Assembly (NCBI GenBank): GCA_002633005.1
Contig: NMRA01000212.1
Coordinates: 73,615-106,250, forward strand
Reading direction: 5' to 3'
Length of the DNA stretch: 32,636 nucleotides
Origin: Phoronis australis
Lineage: Eukaryota > Phoronida > Phoronidae
The notes under the pieces are model-generated. The model ran no database searches. It was not told where the DNA came from and saw nothing but the letters and a program-made list of their open reading frames with translations. The translations under genes were made by a program, and so were the position numbers. This document shows positions 11,966 through 22,800 of this stretch, piece after piece. Every line of letters starts with the position of its first letter. Positions within the stretch are counted from its first letter, which is position 1.

Positions 11966-11969
11966 CAGT

Positions 11970-12455
11970 GTGATAAAATCGCCACCCGTTCTAAACGCCG
12001 TAACACCATTCAAGAGTCTATTAAATGTAAGCCTTTACATGCTTGCAGCTCACTGTAATATATTTACTACAATACATTATACACTGCAACACTCTTCAAC
12101 AAGCACAGAATGAGACGGCCTTTTCTTTGAGCAACGAGAACATGTGTGAGGTCGCAAGACCTAAGAGTTCTGGGATAGCGGTACTTTCATCTGAGGTTGT
12201 TACTTTGTAAATTCGGCCCAAAATACAGATGGCCGCTAGTCTGGAAGCTGAATATAAGCCAAAATCTTGGAAACAAGAGTAAACATCGACTTGATCCTGG
12301 AGAGCACTGCAACACGCATGTAGGACTCATTGAAGGGTGTTACGGTGTATAATGTATTGTAGTAATATGTTACAGTGAGTTACAAGCATGTAACGGCTTG
12401 CATTTAATGGTATCTTGAATGCTGTTACGGCGTTTGGAACGGGTGCGATAAAATC
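11970..12455. repeat. Long inverted repeat inside unit 1
   Basis: Left arm 11970-12113 (CGTTCTAAACGCCGTAACAC ... CACTGCAACACTCTTCA) is complementary to right arm 12326-12455 (TGAAGGGTGTTACGGTG ... GTTACGGCGTTTGGAACG), with about 210 bases between. The arms agree over most of 130 bases. Unit 2 repeats most of this structure. A fold-back type element is likely. Confidence 0.8.
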
Positions 12456-12638
12456 ATGGTGATACCGTTACTGACTGACGTAGACTTTCGCAATTCCAAT
12501 CCCGAAAAAATTCCATCGCGTCAGCATGTACTAAATAAGTGAAGATTGGCTTCTTGGCGCCATCTGGGTCTGTATATTCATTGTACTGAATATTTCATAA
12601 AAGACATTTAAAAAGTGAAGATTTGCCGGAATAGAAGA
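12004..12638 (+). repeat. 635-bp tandem duplication, unit 1
   Basis: It is nearly identical to 12640-13274. The few differences I noted are GCTCACTG/GCTGACTG, CTGCAACA/CTGAAACA, GACGGCC/GACTGCC and GTCTGG/GTCTCG. No coding capacity. Confidence 0.95.
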
Positions 12639-12639
12639 N

Positions 12640-13274
12640 CACCATTCAAGAGTCTATTAAATGCAAGCCTTTACATGCTTGCAGCTGACTGTAATATATT
12701 TACTACAATACATTATACACTGAAACACTCTTCAACAAGCACAGAATGAGACTGCCTTTTCTTTGAGCAACGAGAACATGTGTGAGGTCGCAAGACCTAA
12801 GAGTTCTGGGATAGCGGTACTTTCATCTGAGGTTGTTACTTTGTAAATTCGGCCCAAAATACAGATGGCCGCTAGTCTCGAAGCTGAATATAAGCCAAAA
12901 TCTTGGAAACAAGAGTAAACATCGACTTGATCCTGGAGAGCACTGCAACACGCATGTAGGACTCATTGAAGGGTGTTACGGTGTATAATGTATTGTAGTA
13001 ATATGTTACAGTGAGTTACAAGCATGTAACGGCTTGCATTTAATGGTATCTTGAATGCTGTTACGGCGTTTGGAACGGGTGCGATAAAATCATGGTGATA
13101 CCGTTACTGACTGACGTAGACTTTCGCAATTCCAATCCCGAAAAAATTCCATCGCGTCAGCATGTACTAAATAAGTGAAGATTGGCTTCTTGGCGCCATC
13201 TGGGTCTGTATATTCATTGTACTGAATATTTCATAAAAGACATTTAAAAAGTGAAGATTTGCCGGAATAGAAGA
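12640..13274 (+). repeat. 635-bp tandem duplication, unit 2
   Basis: Second unit, separated from the first by exactly one ambiguous base (N at 12639). Flanking sequence is unique on both outer sides. Confidence 0.95.
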
Positions 13275-13573
13275 TACAGTTGCCGGATACAGTAAAAATT
13301 AAACTGGTTCCGGAGCGGATATTCTTTTTTCAACCGTAAAATTGAAAACGCGGCATTGATTACCTTGCTTCCATTGGTAAAAGTGAGCACCTTCGACGAC
13401 GATGTTGCTTCAACGATTCTAAAGGTGCTTGCGACAAGTAACACCTAAATCACCTGCGGGTTGTGCTGTAATGTCATTTATACCACAACATCAGCCTCAA
13501 ATGGCCAATACAACCGTTTAATAACCCCTTTAGTTATCTAAAGGCGTTAAATAAATAACATTTTGGCGGGAAA

Positions 13574-13651
13574 TCGAGGCCGGTTTCGAACCCGGTCCGC
13601 AAGAGTTTCGGGTGGTCGAGGTTACTCCGACCAGTGAAACATTCAGCGGCT
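13574..13651 (-). repeat. tRNA-like head of composite repeat C
   Basis: On the minus strand GGGTTCGAAACCGG is an exact B-box match (GGTTCGANNCC). The A-box region is eroded (GTTTCACTGGTCGGAG). Position within the element equals that in copy A. Confidence 0.65.
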
Positions 13652-14194
13652 AACGTCATCGAACGTGAAAATATGATACTTCAATGAGCACGCGCAACAA
13701 TCGCATGTTTAACAAACGGCATTGTACCTACATTTATACGCTATGAAAAACAAGACGGAAAATTTCAATAAAAACGGCATCTTTAATTCAGTAAAATTTA
13801 TCTGTCATTTTCTTTCACTTGTAAATCATCAATCTCCAGTTTGAATGCGAGTAACGTGTGGTCGGGATGCTTTGACTTGGACATTAAACTCAGTAACCAG
13901 TGGTAACCTACTTTAGCAGACGATATTTTCACGGTGGAAGCTTAGCATGATACTATGTATAGTAAGCTAAAGTAGTTGTTTAAAATAAAAAATTATTTTA
14001 CAGATTCACTTTAGTTCTATTTTGTTTCAATTTTTATTTGGTTTTAAATAAAAACATCATCTTAACCAGAAAAACTCGGCGTTTCTTGAAAGGTCACGAC
14101 CTCCGACCTCAGGCCTTTGACATAGAAAGTAGTTACAAAAGTCGAGGCGAGGCGATTCATTGCAATGTTTCTCGTTCAGTATGTGGTTTAAATA

Positions 14195-14310
14195 GATTAT
14201 TACATGTTGTCAGTCGTTAACCTCCTTATCTGGAGCCCTCGGATTATAATTCTCCAAAATCCATTCGAGCTCTAGATTAAGGGCGATAATTACTTCACCA
14301 TGTAATAATC
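14195..14310. repeat. Palindromic tail of copy C
   Basis: A shorter, more eroded version of the 4558-4693 palindrome. It has the same GATTATTACATG / CATGTAATAATC ends and lies at the same junction after the element body. Confidence 0.8.
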
Positions 14311-15689
14311 TTTATGTGTTATGAGGCAAGTACAAAAATAATAAAAAAATAAGACTCTACAAGATGGGCATACGCTGAAACGCCCTGATGGTGACAGTAT
14401 AAGAATATTGACGTGGCCTTTTGCCTTCGAAAAATATTCATAATCAATAGAGTAATTGTTATTTTCTATAAATATATTGGAAGGTACGAAGATTTAAAAC
14501 CAAATTCAGCTTTTTCGGTAGAAACAAATTTGTTGGGTGCTATTGGGACGGCTTTTTACTTCGAAGCGCCTTTCCTACGAAAGGCCGTTAGTTTGAAGTT
14601 TGTGATAAAACAAAAGCAATGCGGTGTGTTGATATGCTCCCAAGAATTAATGTACCGCAAACCGTATGCTTCTAGGGGTATTTAGTATCATAATAAAATG
14701 GCCATTAGGTGACGCAGAATACTTCGAACGTTTCCGAAAATGGACCAGTCCGCTAAACCTACATGTACTTCATTGCTAGTTACTCGATCTATGTCATTGT
14801 TCAGACGAAGCTCTCATAGTTTCAGGCAACGGTAACTAAAAGTCAATTCTTCCTTATTCAAGGGATTATTTCTAAATGAGTAAGGAACAAGACGAGATAA
14901 ATTTTATAAGAAAGAGGTCTAAATCAAAACTTATTATATGAACAGAAAGCGTGGGTTTTATGGCGCTTTAAACTCAAAGGGACATTTCACCACTACCTAC
15001 ATGTCAACGTTAAATTTTTTATCGAAGTGTGTTGCGATTTTAAAACAATATTACGCTCATCCGATTTTGAATTGCCGGCTGCTCAGTCACAGGCAACACG
15101 CACATACACAATTTTGAATTTGCAATATTAGGGTCTCTGAAGCATTTTCTAGGGTCACTGATGTATTCGATGACCTTACTGGTAAAGAAATATTATGAGA
15201 ATGATTTTACGAGCGTAAAATGCCATAAGTCGATTTTCAATTTTTAGCCAGTCAGTGTAAAATGCGCTACGCATACTGCGACAAATGCATTCTTATTTTT
15301 CTGTGCATAAAATTCAATAAGCCACTGGAGCATTGCACATTAAACAATGTAGAAACTGATAAACCGCTTTAAAAAAATTCGGTAAAAATATTCATTACAG
15401 ACACTAGCTTTCGAAGATTGAGTTCAGAAGTGATCTCAGTGTGGACTCGGGATGACCTGGCTGAGTGTTAGTGCTTCACACAAAGCTCATTAAATTTCAG
15501 GTTATGCCATAAAAGAGCAGCAAAAACCATTGTGAGACATGATCTTCCCAGCAGTAAACATATGTACCAGTTTTCATAACGATGCTTAGAACGAGTTGGC
15601 CAATTGAGGTCGACGCTAACAAACTATAACAAGAGCAACGCGGAGCGTTGAAATGCGCCCACGAATGCATTGCAAATGGTGTGCTTCTA
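14311..15689. other. No gene seen; one outlying array unit
   Basis: The segment 14610-14730 resembles 15630-15740 (GCAATGCGG..TGTTGA, GCTTCTAGGGGTA, ATAAAATGGCCATTAGGTGA), an outlying unit of the array described at 15690-16640. The open frame at 14413-14685 has no start context or family match. Confidence 0.45.
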
Positions 15690-16640
15690 GGGTAGTTTAT
15701 TTGTATCATAAAAATGGAAACTAGATTGCGCAAAAACATACAATCCATCCAAAAACAGGAACATGCCATATTTCATAAAAATCTGTCAAGAAACTTCAGA
15801 GAAACAAAGGAAAACGGAATAATATGAAATTGCCACTAGTGGGCACAGCATTGGTCAAGTCTGTCCTAAAGTCGTCGTCATCCGTAGTCGACATCACATA
15901 AATACACTCCCTAAGTTAAGTAAAGTTCCTGTGAACGGTTTAGGAGATACAGCCAAGAGCGCAACAAAAACAAAACTGCCACTAGGAGGTGCCACAGTAG
16001 TCGAAATCGTCGGAAAATCATCGTCAACCGTCCTTATTATAGTAAGCACATACATGCCAATTTTCACAATCATCCTTTGAACGGTTTGGTTAATAGAGGG
16101 GTGGACGCAAAAAACAGACTCGAAAACAGTAAAAATGGCCACTAGGTGGCGCAAACTACGTCGAATCCATCCGAAAACGGGAGGATATCGTCATCTCACT
16201 AATAGGTGCCTACATATTAATCTGAAATTCCGTTAACGACTTTTGAAGACACCAAATTTCATGAACGTATTTCAAAGGGTTTTGGATAGAGCAGCGGACG
16301 CCGGACGCCGCCTAGGCGGACGGACGGACGGACGGAGATGACGGCATAATGCGTCCACATATACATGTATGCATACGTGGGCGCATAAAAATGGCCACTA
16401 GATCGCGCGCGGAATCCATCTGAAAACAAGAAAGTGGCGTCGTTTCCCTGATAAATGCCTATTTTCCAAACTTCATGAGATCAGTTAAGGAACTCCAAAA
16501 ACTAAAATTGTCACTACGGGGCAGCCAGGTAGTCGGATCCGTTCGTAAATTGCTCATGCCCATTCATGATTGGGACGTGTTATCCAAATTTCAGTAACAT
16601 CCCATGGAGGTTGTGGAGATACAGCAGAGATGGCGGACCA
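15690..16640 (+). repeat. Degenerate tandem array with CTCF-like motifs
   Basis: Units of roughly 115-160 bases (one about 256) each begin AAAATGGCCACTAG-like, continue TCGAATCCATCCGAAAA-like and contain TACATGCCAATTTTCA-like and GGTT..GGAGATACAGC-like blocks. Motif positions are 15716, 15832, 15978, 16137, 16393 and 16511. At 16137 it is GGCCACTAGGTGGCGCA. A (GGAC)n tract lies at 16315-16337. Confidence 0.7.
16315..16337. repeat. GGAC microsatellite
   Basis: Five or so repeats of GGAC between two array units. Confidence 0.9.
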
Positions 16641-16649
16641 CCAACACAA

Positions 16650-17217
16650 CGGCATCATATATAAAAACATGTCAGTACTGACAGCATGTGTTCTTTTATT
16701 TTTACTTTATTTTGTATCATTTAATATCACTTTAACTTTGAAATTTTCCATGAGCATTTTGTTATTTTCAGACATTAAAGTTTTCACGGAGAGAATTTGA
16801 AAAATACCCATCATAATCATTATATGGCCGCTGGCCAAAGCTTGTAAATTTCACCTTGTTTTCGGTTTGGTAACAATTGCAAATAATTAAAATGTGAAAT
16901 TATGTACATTCACGTTAACGTACCCTCTTCCATCCAAAATTTATTGGAACTGGTCTGAGTTGCGTAACGGGCTTCGAAAGTTATCAGCTGGATAAGTTTT
17001 ATTGTTGCTTGACGTTAGGTGCATTGTTCAACAATAACCTCGTGACGCGTGATAATGCGACGTCATTGTTGCTATAGGCCTGCTGCATATAACTGTTATG
17101 CAACTGGGCCCTGGGCCATTGTTAGCCGCTAGCGCCGGAACTATTTCCGTGACAACAATAGCGCGCTCACCGTTCTTACGCCACATTCTTTTTTAATCAC
17201 CAGACTTGAGCAAGAGC
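16650..17217. other. No gene seen
   Basis: AT-rich start followed by a more GC-rich stretch with no supported exon or RNA. Confidence 0.5.
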
Positions 17218-17375
17218 AGCCTCCCGTTCAGTAGCGCTAGGACCTCGCTAAAAAACAAGACTTCGCGAGATTACGGAAGACATTGCCGTGTATTTTAAAT
17301 GGGAACACGTGACTTTGACTACATTTTAGCTAGGTCCGTCCTAGCGTAGGTCCTAGCGTTACTGAACGCACGCCA
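17218..17375 (-). mobile_element. MITE copy 2, inverted relative to copy 1
   Basis: It begins CAGCCTCCCGTTCAGTAGCG and ends TACTGAACGCACGCCA, the reverse complement of copy 1, including the unequal outer ends (GGCGTG on one side, GGGAGGCTG on the other). The shared outer ends fix the element borders. It is somewhat longer than copy 1. Confidence 0.75.
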
Positions 17376-18784
17376 GACTGGCGTGTAGGTAGTATGTCTT
17401 AGGCCTATGTTGAAGTCACGCAGCGACGTAATAAATTATGAAATATGTAAAAATCGCAAAAATACCTCTATTGCCACAGGTCGTGGGTCGATCGAGGGGG
17501 CTGTGGGTTGAGGGGGTCATGGGGTGTGGGGGTCGAGGTTTTAGAGCAATCCGCGGCCTCACCGCACTAACCATAGCGCCTGATCGCAGCTGATCGTATG
17601 CAGGGACAGTAAAAACTATGTAGTTTGCTCAAGGAACGTCACCAATTAGAAACATCGCCGACGTTAGGCATCAATGTCGATTGATAATGCAATTTCTAAC
17701 CAAAACAATCGTGTCAGGTAAAGCACCCTTAGAACGACACTGAGCAGCGGCGTAGATCTCGGATAGGGCGCTATCGATTCACTCACGGCGAACCAAGTTT
17801 CGAAGTATTTGCACCCATGTAAAACGCTATACAACAGCTACGTTTNTCCGTTTTTTTTTTGTTTTTAGTAGTGAGGTCAATAAACCCAAAAATTCGAGAC
17901 CCCTGCATCCCTACATTTTACGCTGGGCGCGCGCATGTGGCGAAATTCTGGTTAATTCCTGTGCCCCCAATTCAAAATCCTGGATCCACCCCTGGTATTA
18001 TGCTTTTCTGACCCAAATGCGAAAAGTCTCAGGCTATTCTTTTTTGTCATGCTGTGCGTAAGCCTTTCGCTTCGTAAGATGTGTAACGTCACCCGGGACG
18101 CCCCGACATAATCCCGTAATTATCACGAAGCGACTTTTAAGTAGTTTGGTTCTCTGGTACACGCTCATTCCGCCACGATGTCGCCGTGGGTCCGACGAAT
18201 CTCCAGTCATTACCAACCTGTCCCGCACTGCACGCATGAACCCTGTACTTAACTTGGTTTGTTACACCCCCATGTCCTTGTGAATAAGCGTTTGATGTTA
18301 GACTGATTAAGTGGTCCCCACCGAGACCGTGCTACCGACTTCGGCGACGCTAGGCTATCGTGGCACAGCGACTTGTAGAATATCACATGCAAGTAGAAGT
18401 GTCGAGATATGTATTTTAACTTTGTTGTCTCTAATATATGTAATTTTGAAATTCATATGCACCCGGCCTTTACCGTAAGGTAAGTTTCCTGTGGCAACGT
18501 ACTGTACCTCTCTATACTAGTCACAACGATGTCATTTGCGTCGATCAGAACGAGCGCCACCTAAAAGTTCTTTTTTCGGCGCTAAGTGGGGATCCTGATG
18601 GGGTCGTACAATAGTAATTGGCGTAATTAGTTCATGTCAGGAGTAAAGGAAGGGATGATATGTTTGTGTTCGTTAATGACACATATATTTAAGATGTTCA
18701 AGAGTCATTTGGCCATTATATTACCTTATCCAAGAGTTAGTACTTTTAGCCAAAAATCTACAAAACTAGAGATTTTAACTCAGT
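17376..18784. other. No gene seen; repeat debris
   Basis: Contains a G-rich tract (17480-17540), one ambiguous base at 17846 and a repeat-like end AAAATCCTGGATCCACCCCT near 17975. The GC-rich open frame on the minus strand at 18034-18237 was not recognised. Confidence 0.45.
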
Positions 18785-19100
18785 AAAAGTATATATGTTC
18801 TGAAAGTAAAAAGCCTGAAATTTTTTTTTTACTTTTTGTCAATCTTTTGTTATTGGGCCATGTGAACATGTCTTCTTAAAAAAGAATTAGCAAAAAAGAA
18901 AGGTACATTGACAGCAAGACAACAGAATAAATAACATGACAAAATTTAGTTTGATGTAAGTATTCAAGATGAAATCTCAAAAATCCTGCTACAGAGATCA
19001 TATTCTATTTTTGATAGCCCCCATGCACAAATAGAACAGTTCAAAAACAAATTCCTAACACCGTTTTCATCAGCAGTGCATATAGCATAGTATCTGGAAG
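18785..19100 (+). repeat. Diverged interspersed repeat, copy 2
   Basis: Partner of 7456-7790, with AACATGTCTTCTTA, AATAACATGAC, TTTTTGATAGCCCCCATG and TAGCATAGTATCT in the same order. It lies just beyond the candidate MUS81 polyadenylation signal. Confidence 0.65.
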
Positions 19101-19215
19101 TTTCCTAAGAATTCAATCAGCCACTTCTAAGATACGATGTTCGGAAGTCAGTGGAATTTGGAGACATTTTTCTAATGTTCTCCAAAACCTTAAATTGTTT
19201 ACTGTGTATCAAAAG

Positions 19216-19364
19216 CCAGACTTGTTACAACAGTGTCTCAACCCGTGGTCATGCCACTCACAATCTTGAAGCTGATATGATCTTGCCTTCTGCCAGACTT
19301 GTCTCAACAGTGTCTCCCCCTGTGGTCATCCAACTCACACTCTTGAAGTTGATATGATCTAGCC
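19216..19364. repeat. 77-bp period tandem duplication, probable MUS81 3' UTR
   Basis: Units 19216-19287 and 19293-19364 both read CCAGACTTGT..CAACAGTGTCTC and end TTGAAG.TGATATGATCT. They lie about 420-570 bases downstream of the MUS81 stop in transcript direction, just past the candidate polyadenylation signal. Confidence 0.8.
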
Positions 19365-19431
19365 CTTTTCCAAAAGACACTAACTTTTGGCAATGACCAC
19401 ATTCAAGTACAGCGTATCTCAACATATTCCT

Positions 19432-19437
19432 TTTATT
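19432..19437 (-). terminator. Candidate polyadenylation signal for MUS81
   Basis: AATAAA on the minus strand lies about 350 bases past the stop codon and is followed by a GT-rich stretch (TGTACTTGAATGTGG). It is the first canonical hexamer I found downstream. Without transcript data it remains a candidate. Confidence 0.45.
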
Positions 19438-19730
19438 CAAACTGATGTTTTGAGATTTGAAACAACTGACAGTTCATTACTGCTTGATGCAGTGCTTGAC
19501 AAACAAAATGACCAGGCAACTTGCAGAGCCCTCTCTTGAGCATTAACTAGTTGTCACTTTTTCCCCAAGTCCAAAAAGACTTCTAGTCTGCACAAGACAC
19601 AACTTGAAAGCAAGTGATTTAGATTTTTGGGCAGCAGGTTTTACTGTCCCAGTTGCAGTCCTTTGATATCTCACTTCAATGTTCCAGGCCTCAACTCATC
19701 TCACATTCTCAATATTGTAGCCATCTAAGG

Positions 19731-19814
19731 ACATCAGAAGGTGTTAAACCAGGCGCGGTGCACAATGTAAGAACATCAGAAGGTGTTAAACCAAGCGCTC
19801 TTCACAATATAACT
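19731..19814 (-). repeat. 42-bp tandem duplication across the MUS81 stop codon
   Basis: Units 19731-19772 and 19773-19814 share ACATCAGAAGGTGTTAAACC followed by a similar 22 bases. The period of 42 is a multiple of three, so the second copy repeats the C-terminal codons and a TAA in the same frame downstream of the real stop. Confidence 0.85.
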
Positions 19815-19849
19815 GAAACAGCAGTTTACTCAGATGAGGACCAATTTTT
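19786..19849 (-). CDS. MUS81: MUS81 exon P: terminal coding exon and stop
   Basis: The 64-nt exon finishes an arginine codon, then reads [17 protein letters not shown] and RLV before TAA at 19788-19786. It matches the family's terminal R.LG..LS..L.QLY segment. The acceptor is aaatttcag. The last residues and the stop lie inside a 42-bp tandem duplication. Confidence 0.94.
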
Positions 19850-22800
19850 CTGAAATTTAAAGGACAGAATATAAATTGATTTCAATTCTATCACATATTC
19901 AGTTTTCATAACACTGTTTGCAGTAGAACTGGTAGTAGGTCTAAAACCTGCCAATAATTACAACCCTTATTGACATTCATGCAACGCCAGGAAAGACAAT
20001 GAGGTGAAAGACATTTACAAAGACGTTTACCATTAAAACAGTCAAACCTCATTACAACGCTAACCATCCAAATACTACGTAATGTATGCAAGTATACTTT
20101 AGTACTAAAGAACTATCGATGCAGCGGACACATTGTGAAGGTCCCCCATCATGGCTATGCAAAAGGATAATTATTCACCAGTAAGGTACTTGTCCCGTGC
20201 TGCGACAGGTCCTTAGCCACAAAAGGAACTGCGAGGTCCGCCAGTATCACACTGACGATGACAGACTTTGCCCAGATGACCGGATTGAACATTTAAAATA
20301 CAGAAGAAGAAGAAGGCCTCTTATTAAGATGATTGCATTCTCCTTCATCCCTTAACACCACTAACTAAGCGAAAAAATATGCACCCAATGCAATGACTGG
20401 TCTGAGAACATTAGCATAAATTATACACACAAAAATTGGATACATCAATTCCTTACAACTGCTATTAACTTGCCACCAGCCAAAAAATATTTAGATCACT
20501 TACCAAAAGTGGTTCCAACTTGTTCCTTATTCAAGTTACGAGTACTTTAGGCCACACTCAGCCTTAGCCATGACCTGCCATATCAACTTAGTTTATTAAT
20601 CTTGGTTTAACGATACATTTAACTGCCACTTCTTCCCAACTCCAGAAATCATTTCCCAACTGTGTAAGGAAAGTTTTGAGACCAGCTTTATAATGGTGCA
20701 TGGCCTCAAGTCCCTTTTTTGACTAAAGGCAAGTTCACAGCAGCCTTAAAGTACAATATATATATCACAAAGAACTCAAACCTTTTATTCTGTCCATATT
20801 TCAGATGTTCAATCAACCTCTTCTTGTCTTCTGAAGTAATGCAACTGTCAAAAGCTCTGAAGAGGCTTAAACGATAGAAGAAGTCCTTGAAACAAAATTG
20901 TTGTTCAGCAACCCTCATCAACCTTCAAAAGTTTGTGAACTACTTTGCAAAAATTTGGCACCAATACTAACAGTTACGTACTTCAAACAGTGGCTTATTT
21001 TGTTGCTTAAATCATTCAATCCGAGATGTCAGTATCTTCAATTACTCTTCATCTTGGTGTATCACAATTTTCAATACTTTGTCACAGCATCCCTCGCCAA
21101 AGTTCCAAAAATTTGCAAACTAATACAAAGTTTGGCACCAATGCTAACAATTAACCCAAGACGCTAACATGTTTAATTACTCACGATCTTGGCGTGTCAT
21201 ACATCTCTAAGATTTTCAATACTTTATCACTGGACAGTCCTCCAAGTTGCAATAGTTGTTTCCCAAACAGCTCCTGCACAGTCATGGCCTGAAAACAGAA
21301 TGTATTTCACTATGAGCACATTAAAATTAAGTCCTCTGTTTACTCTGAGCAAAGGACTGTACAGTAAGTGTGCCACTCAAAATACTTCATTTGATATCTC
21401 CCAAAAGATTTGTTCAACCCAATCAGTGGCAGCCATTTTGCCAGTAATAATAATAATAATTTTGCTAATAAGGTCTCGAGATTACTTAAGAAACTTTCAC
21501 CTTTCACTTGTTGAGAGATTTTAAATTTCCTGACAAACTCGTGAGAAAGTTGCAAAACAGAAAGGATGCATGGCAAGTCTTTTTGTCTACATGACTTGCA
21601 ACTAAACTTTACCTTATGTCAACCTTTGGATCAGAGTCATTTTTTGACAAAAAGTGCAATGCTGTATTTATTCATAATTGGTCAACTTGCTCTGACAGTG
21701 TAGATAATACACAAAACCGAAATTAAAACTACGACAACTTCCCCCACCCCCAATTTCGTTGACGTTAAATTGTGCCATGCTGGAAACAAAGTGTGTAAAA
21801 TCTAGTGTTGGTTTCCCATTGATAAACTGTAAGAAAATGTGCACGTATATTTTATCAGAATTGATAAATTGCAGGAGGTGAAGTATCTTATCAAGTGTTG
21901 CATGCCACAATACTGCAGTACTAGATAAAACACACAACTATTCAAATATCAACACTGATATTGAGCCAGTCCTGTCTACAGATTGAAAAGACATGTTTTC
22001 ATTTATTTAATAAAGAAGAATTTGTTGGATGAAGTCAGAAAGTTACCTTAGACTTGACAGCAGCCTGATTGAACTCCTTGAAAGTGAGCAACTGGCTCTC
22101 ATTGAAGAACTCTTGAGTATTTGCTTTCATGTCTCCATAGCTACACGCCCGAAGTGTTTTGTTCTAGAAAGATTAATCAAACTACTTGCAATACACCAAA
22201 CTGAACAAAAACATGGCGGCCAGGTTGTGTGTCCCCATTAAATATTAATATCACTACCAGGGTGGAACTGTTGTACACTTGGGGTCCGATACATGAAAAG
22301 TGACTTTCAAGTATTAAAATACTTAAGACAGAAATTTGATCTTGTGCTTCCACTTCACAAAAAGTTTCAGCCAAGTAATTATGAGCGCATCATGGTCCAG
22401 TGATAATTTGTACGTTTCAGCAACAAGCAGTTACGTGTACGTTCTCAGAGACTGCATTTTTGCTCATACTTTTTAAAAGTTGTGTGGAGCATAAGACTAA
22501 GTTTGTGACTTAAGTCTTATGTCACATTTTATGAAACGGACTCCTAAGTCCCAAGGTTCAATTGCCAGACTCAACCTCAGATTTCACATAATCGTTAACA
22601 TAGACGAGTTTCTAGTACCAAACCTGCTTCTGATGGCCCCTAGGTTCGAATGACAAACTAGAGTTCAAACTCCAGATTTAGAGTTCAGATTCAAAAATAT
22701 AACTGTAAATTAATGAATGTTAATGGTCATAAAGAGCCAGCAAGGGTAAGATATTCATCCACATAAAATACAAAATATTTCAGGATGGAATAATAGACAC

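Larger units (their letters stand above)
13476..14310 (+). mobile_element. Composite repeat copy C, full length
   Basis: This 835-bp element begins ATTTATACCACAACATCAGC. It carries a minus-strand tRNA-like head, a unique body shared with copy B, an inverted end motif (ATGTGGTTTAAAT near 14181) and a palindromic tail ending CATGTAATAATC. No long reading frame, so non-autonomous. Confidence 0.85.

Noticed and set aside
17880-18000. Retroelement or hAT-like end (CCTGGATCCACCCCTGG)
   Set aside because: The motif is common repeat debris in animal genomes. No element borders or coding remains are visible.
20440-20530. Strong GTAAGT donor on the minus strand between MUS81 exons O and P
   Set aside because: No exon of the family fits before it, and exon O joins exon P directly in phase with the conserved C-terminus.
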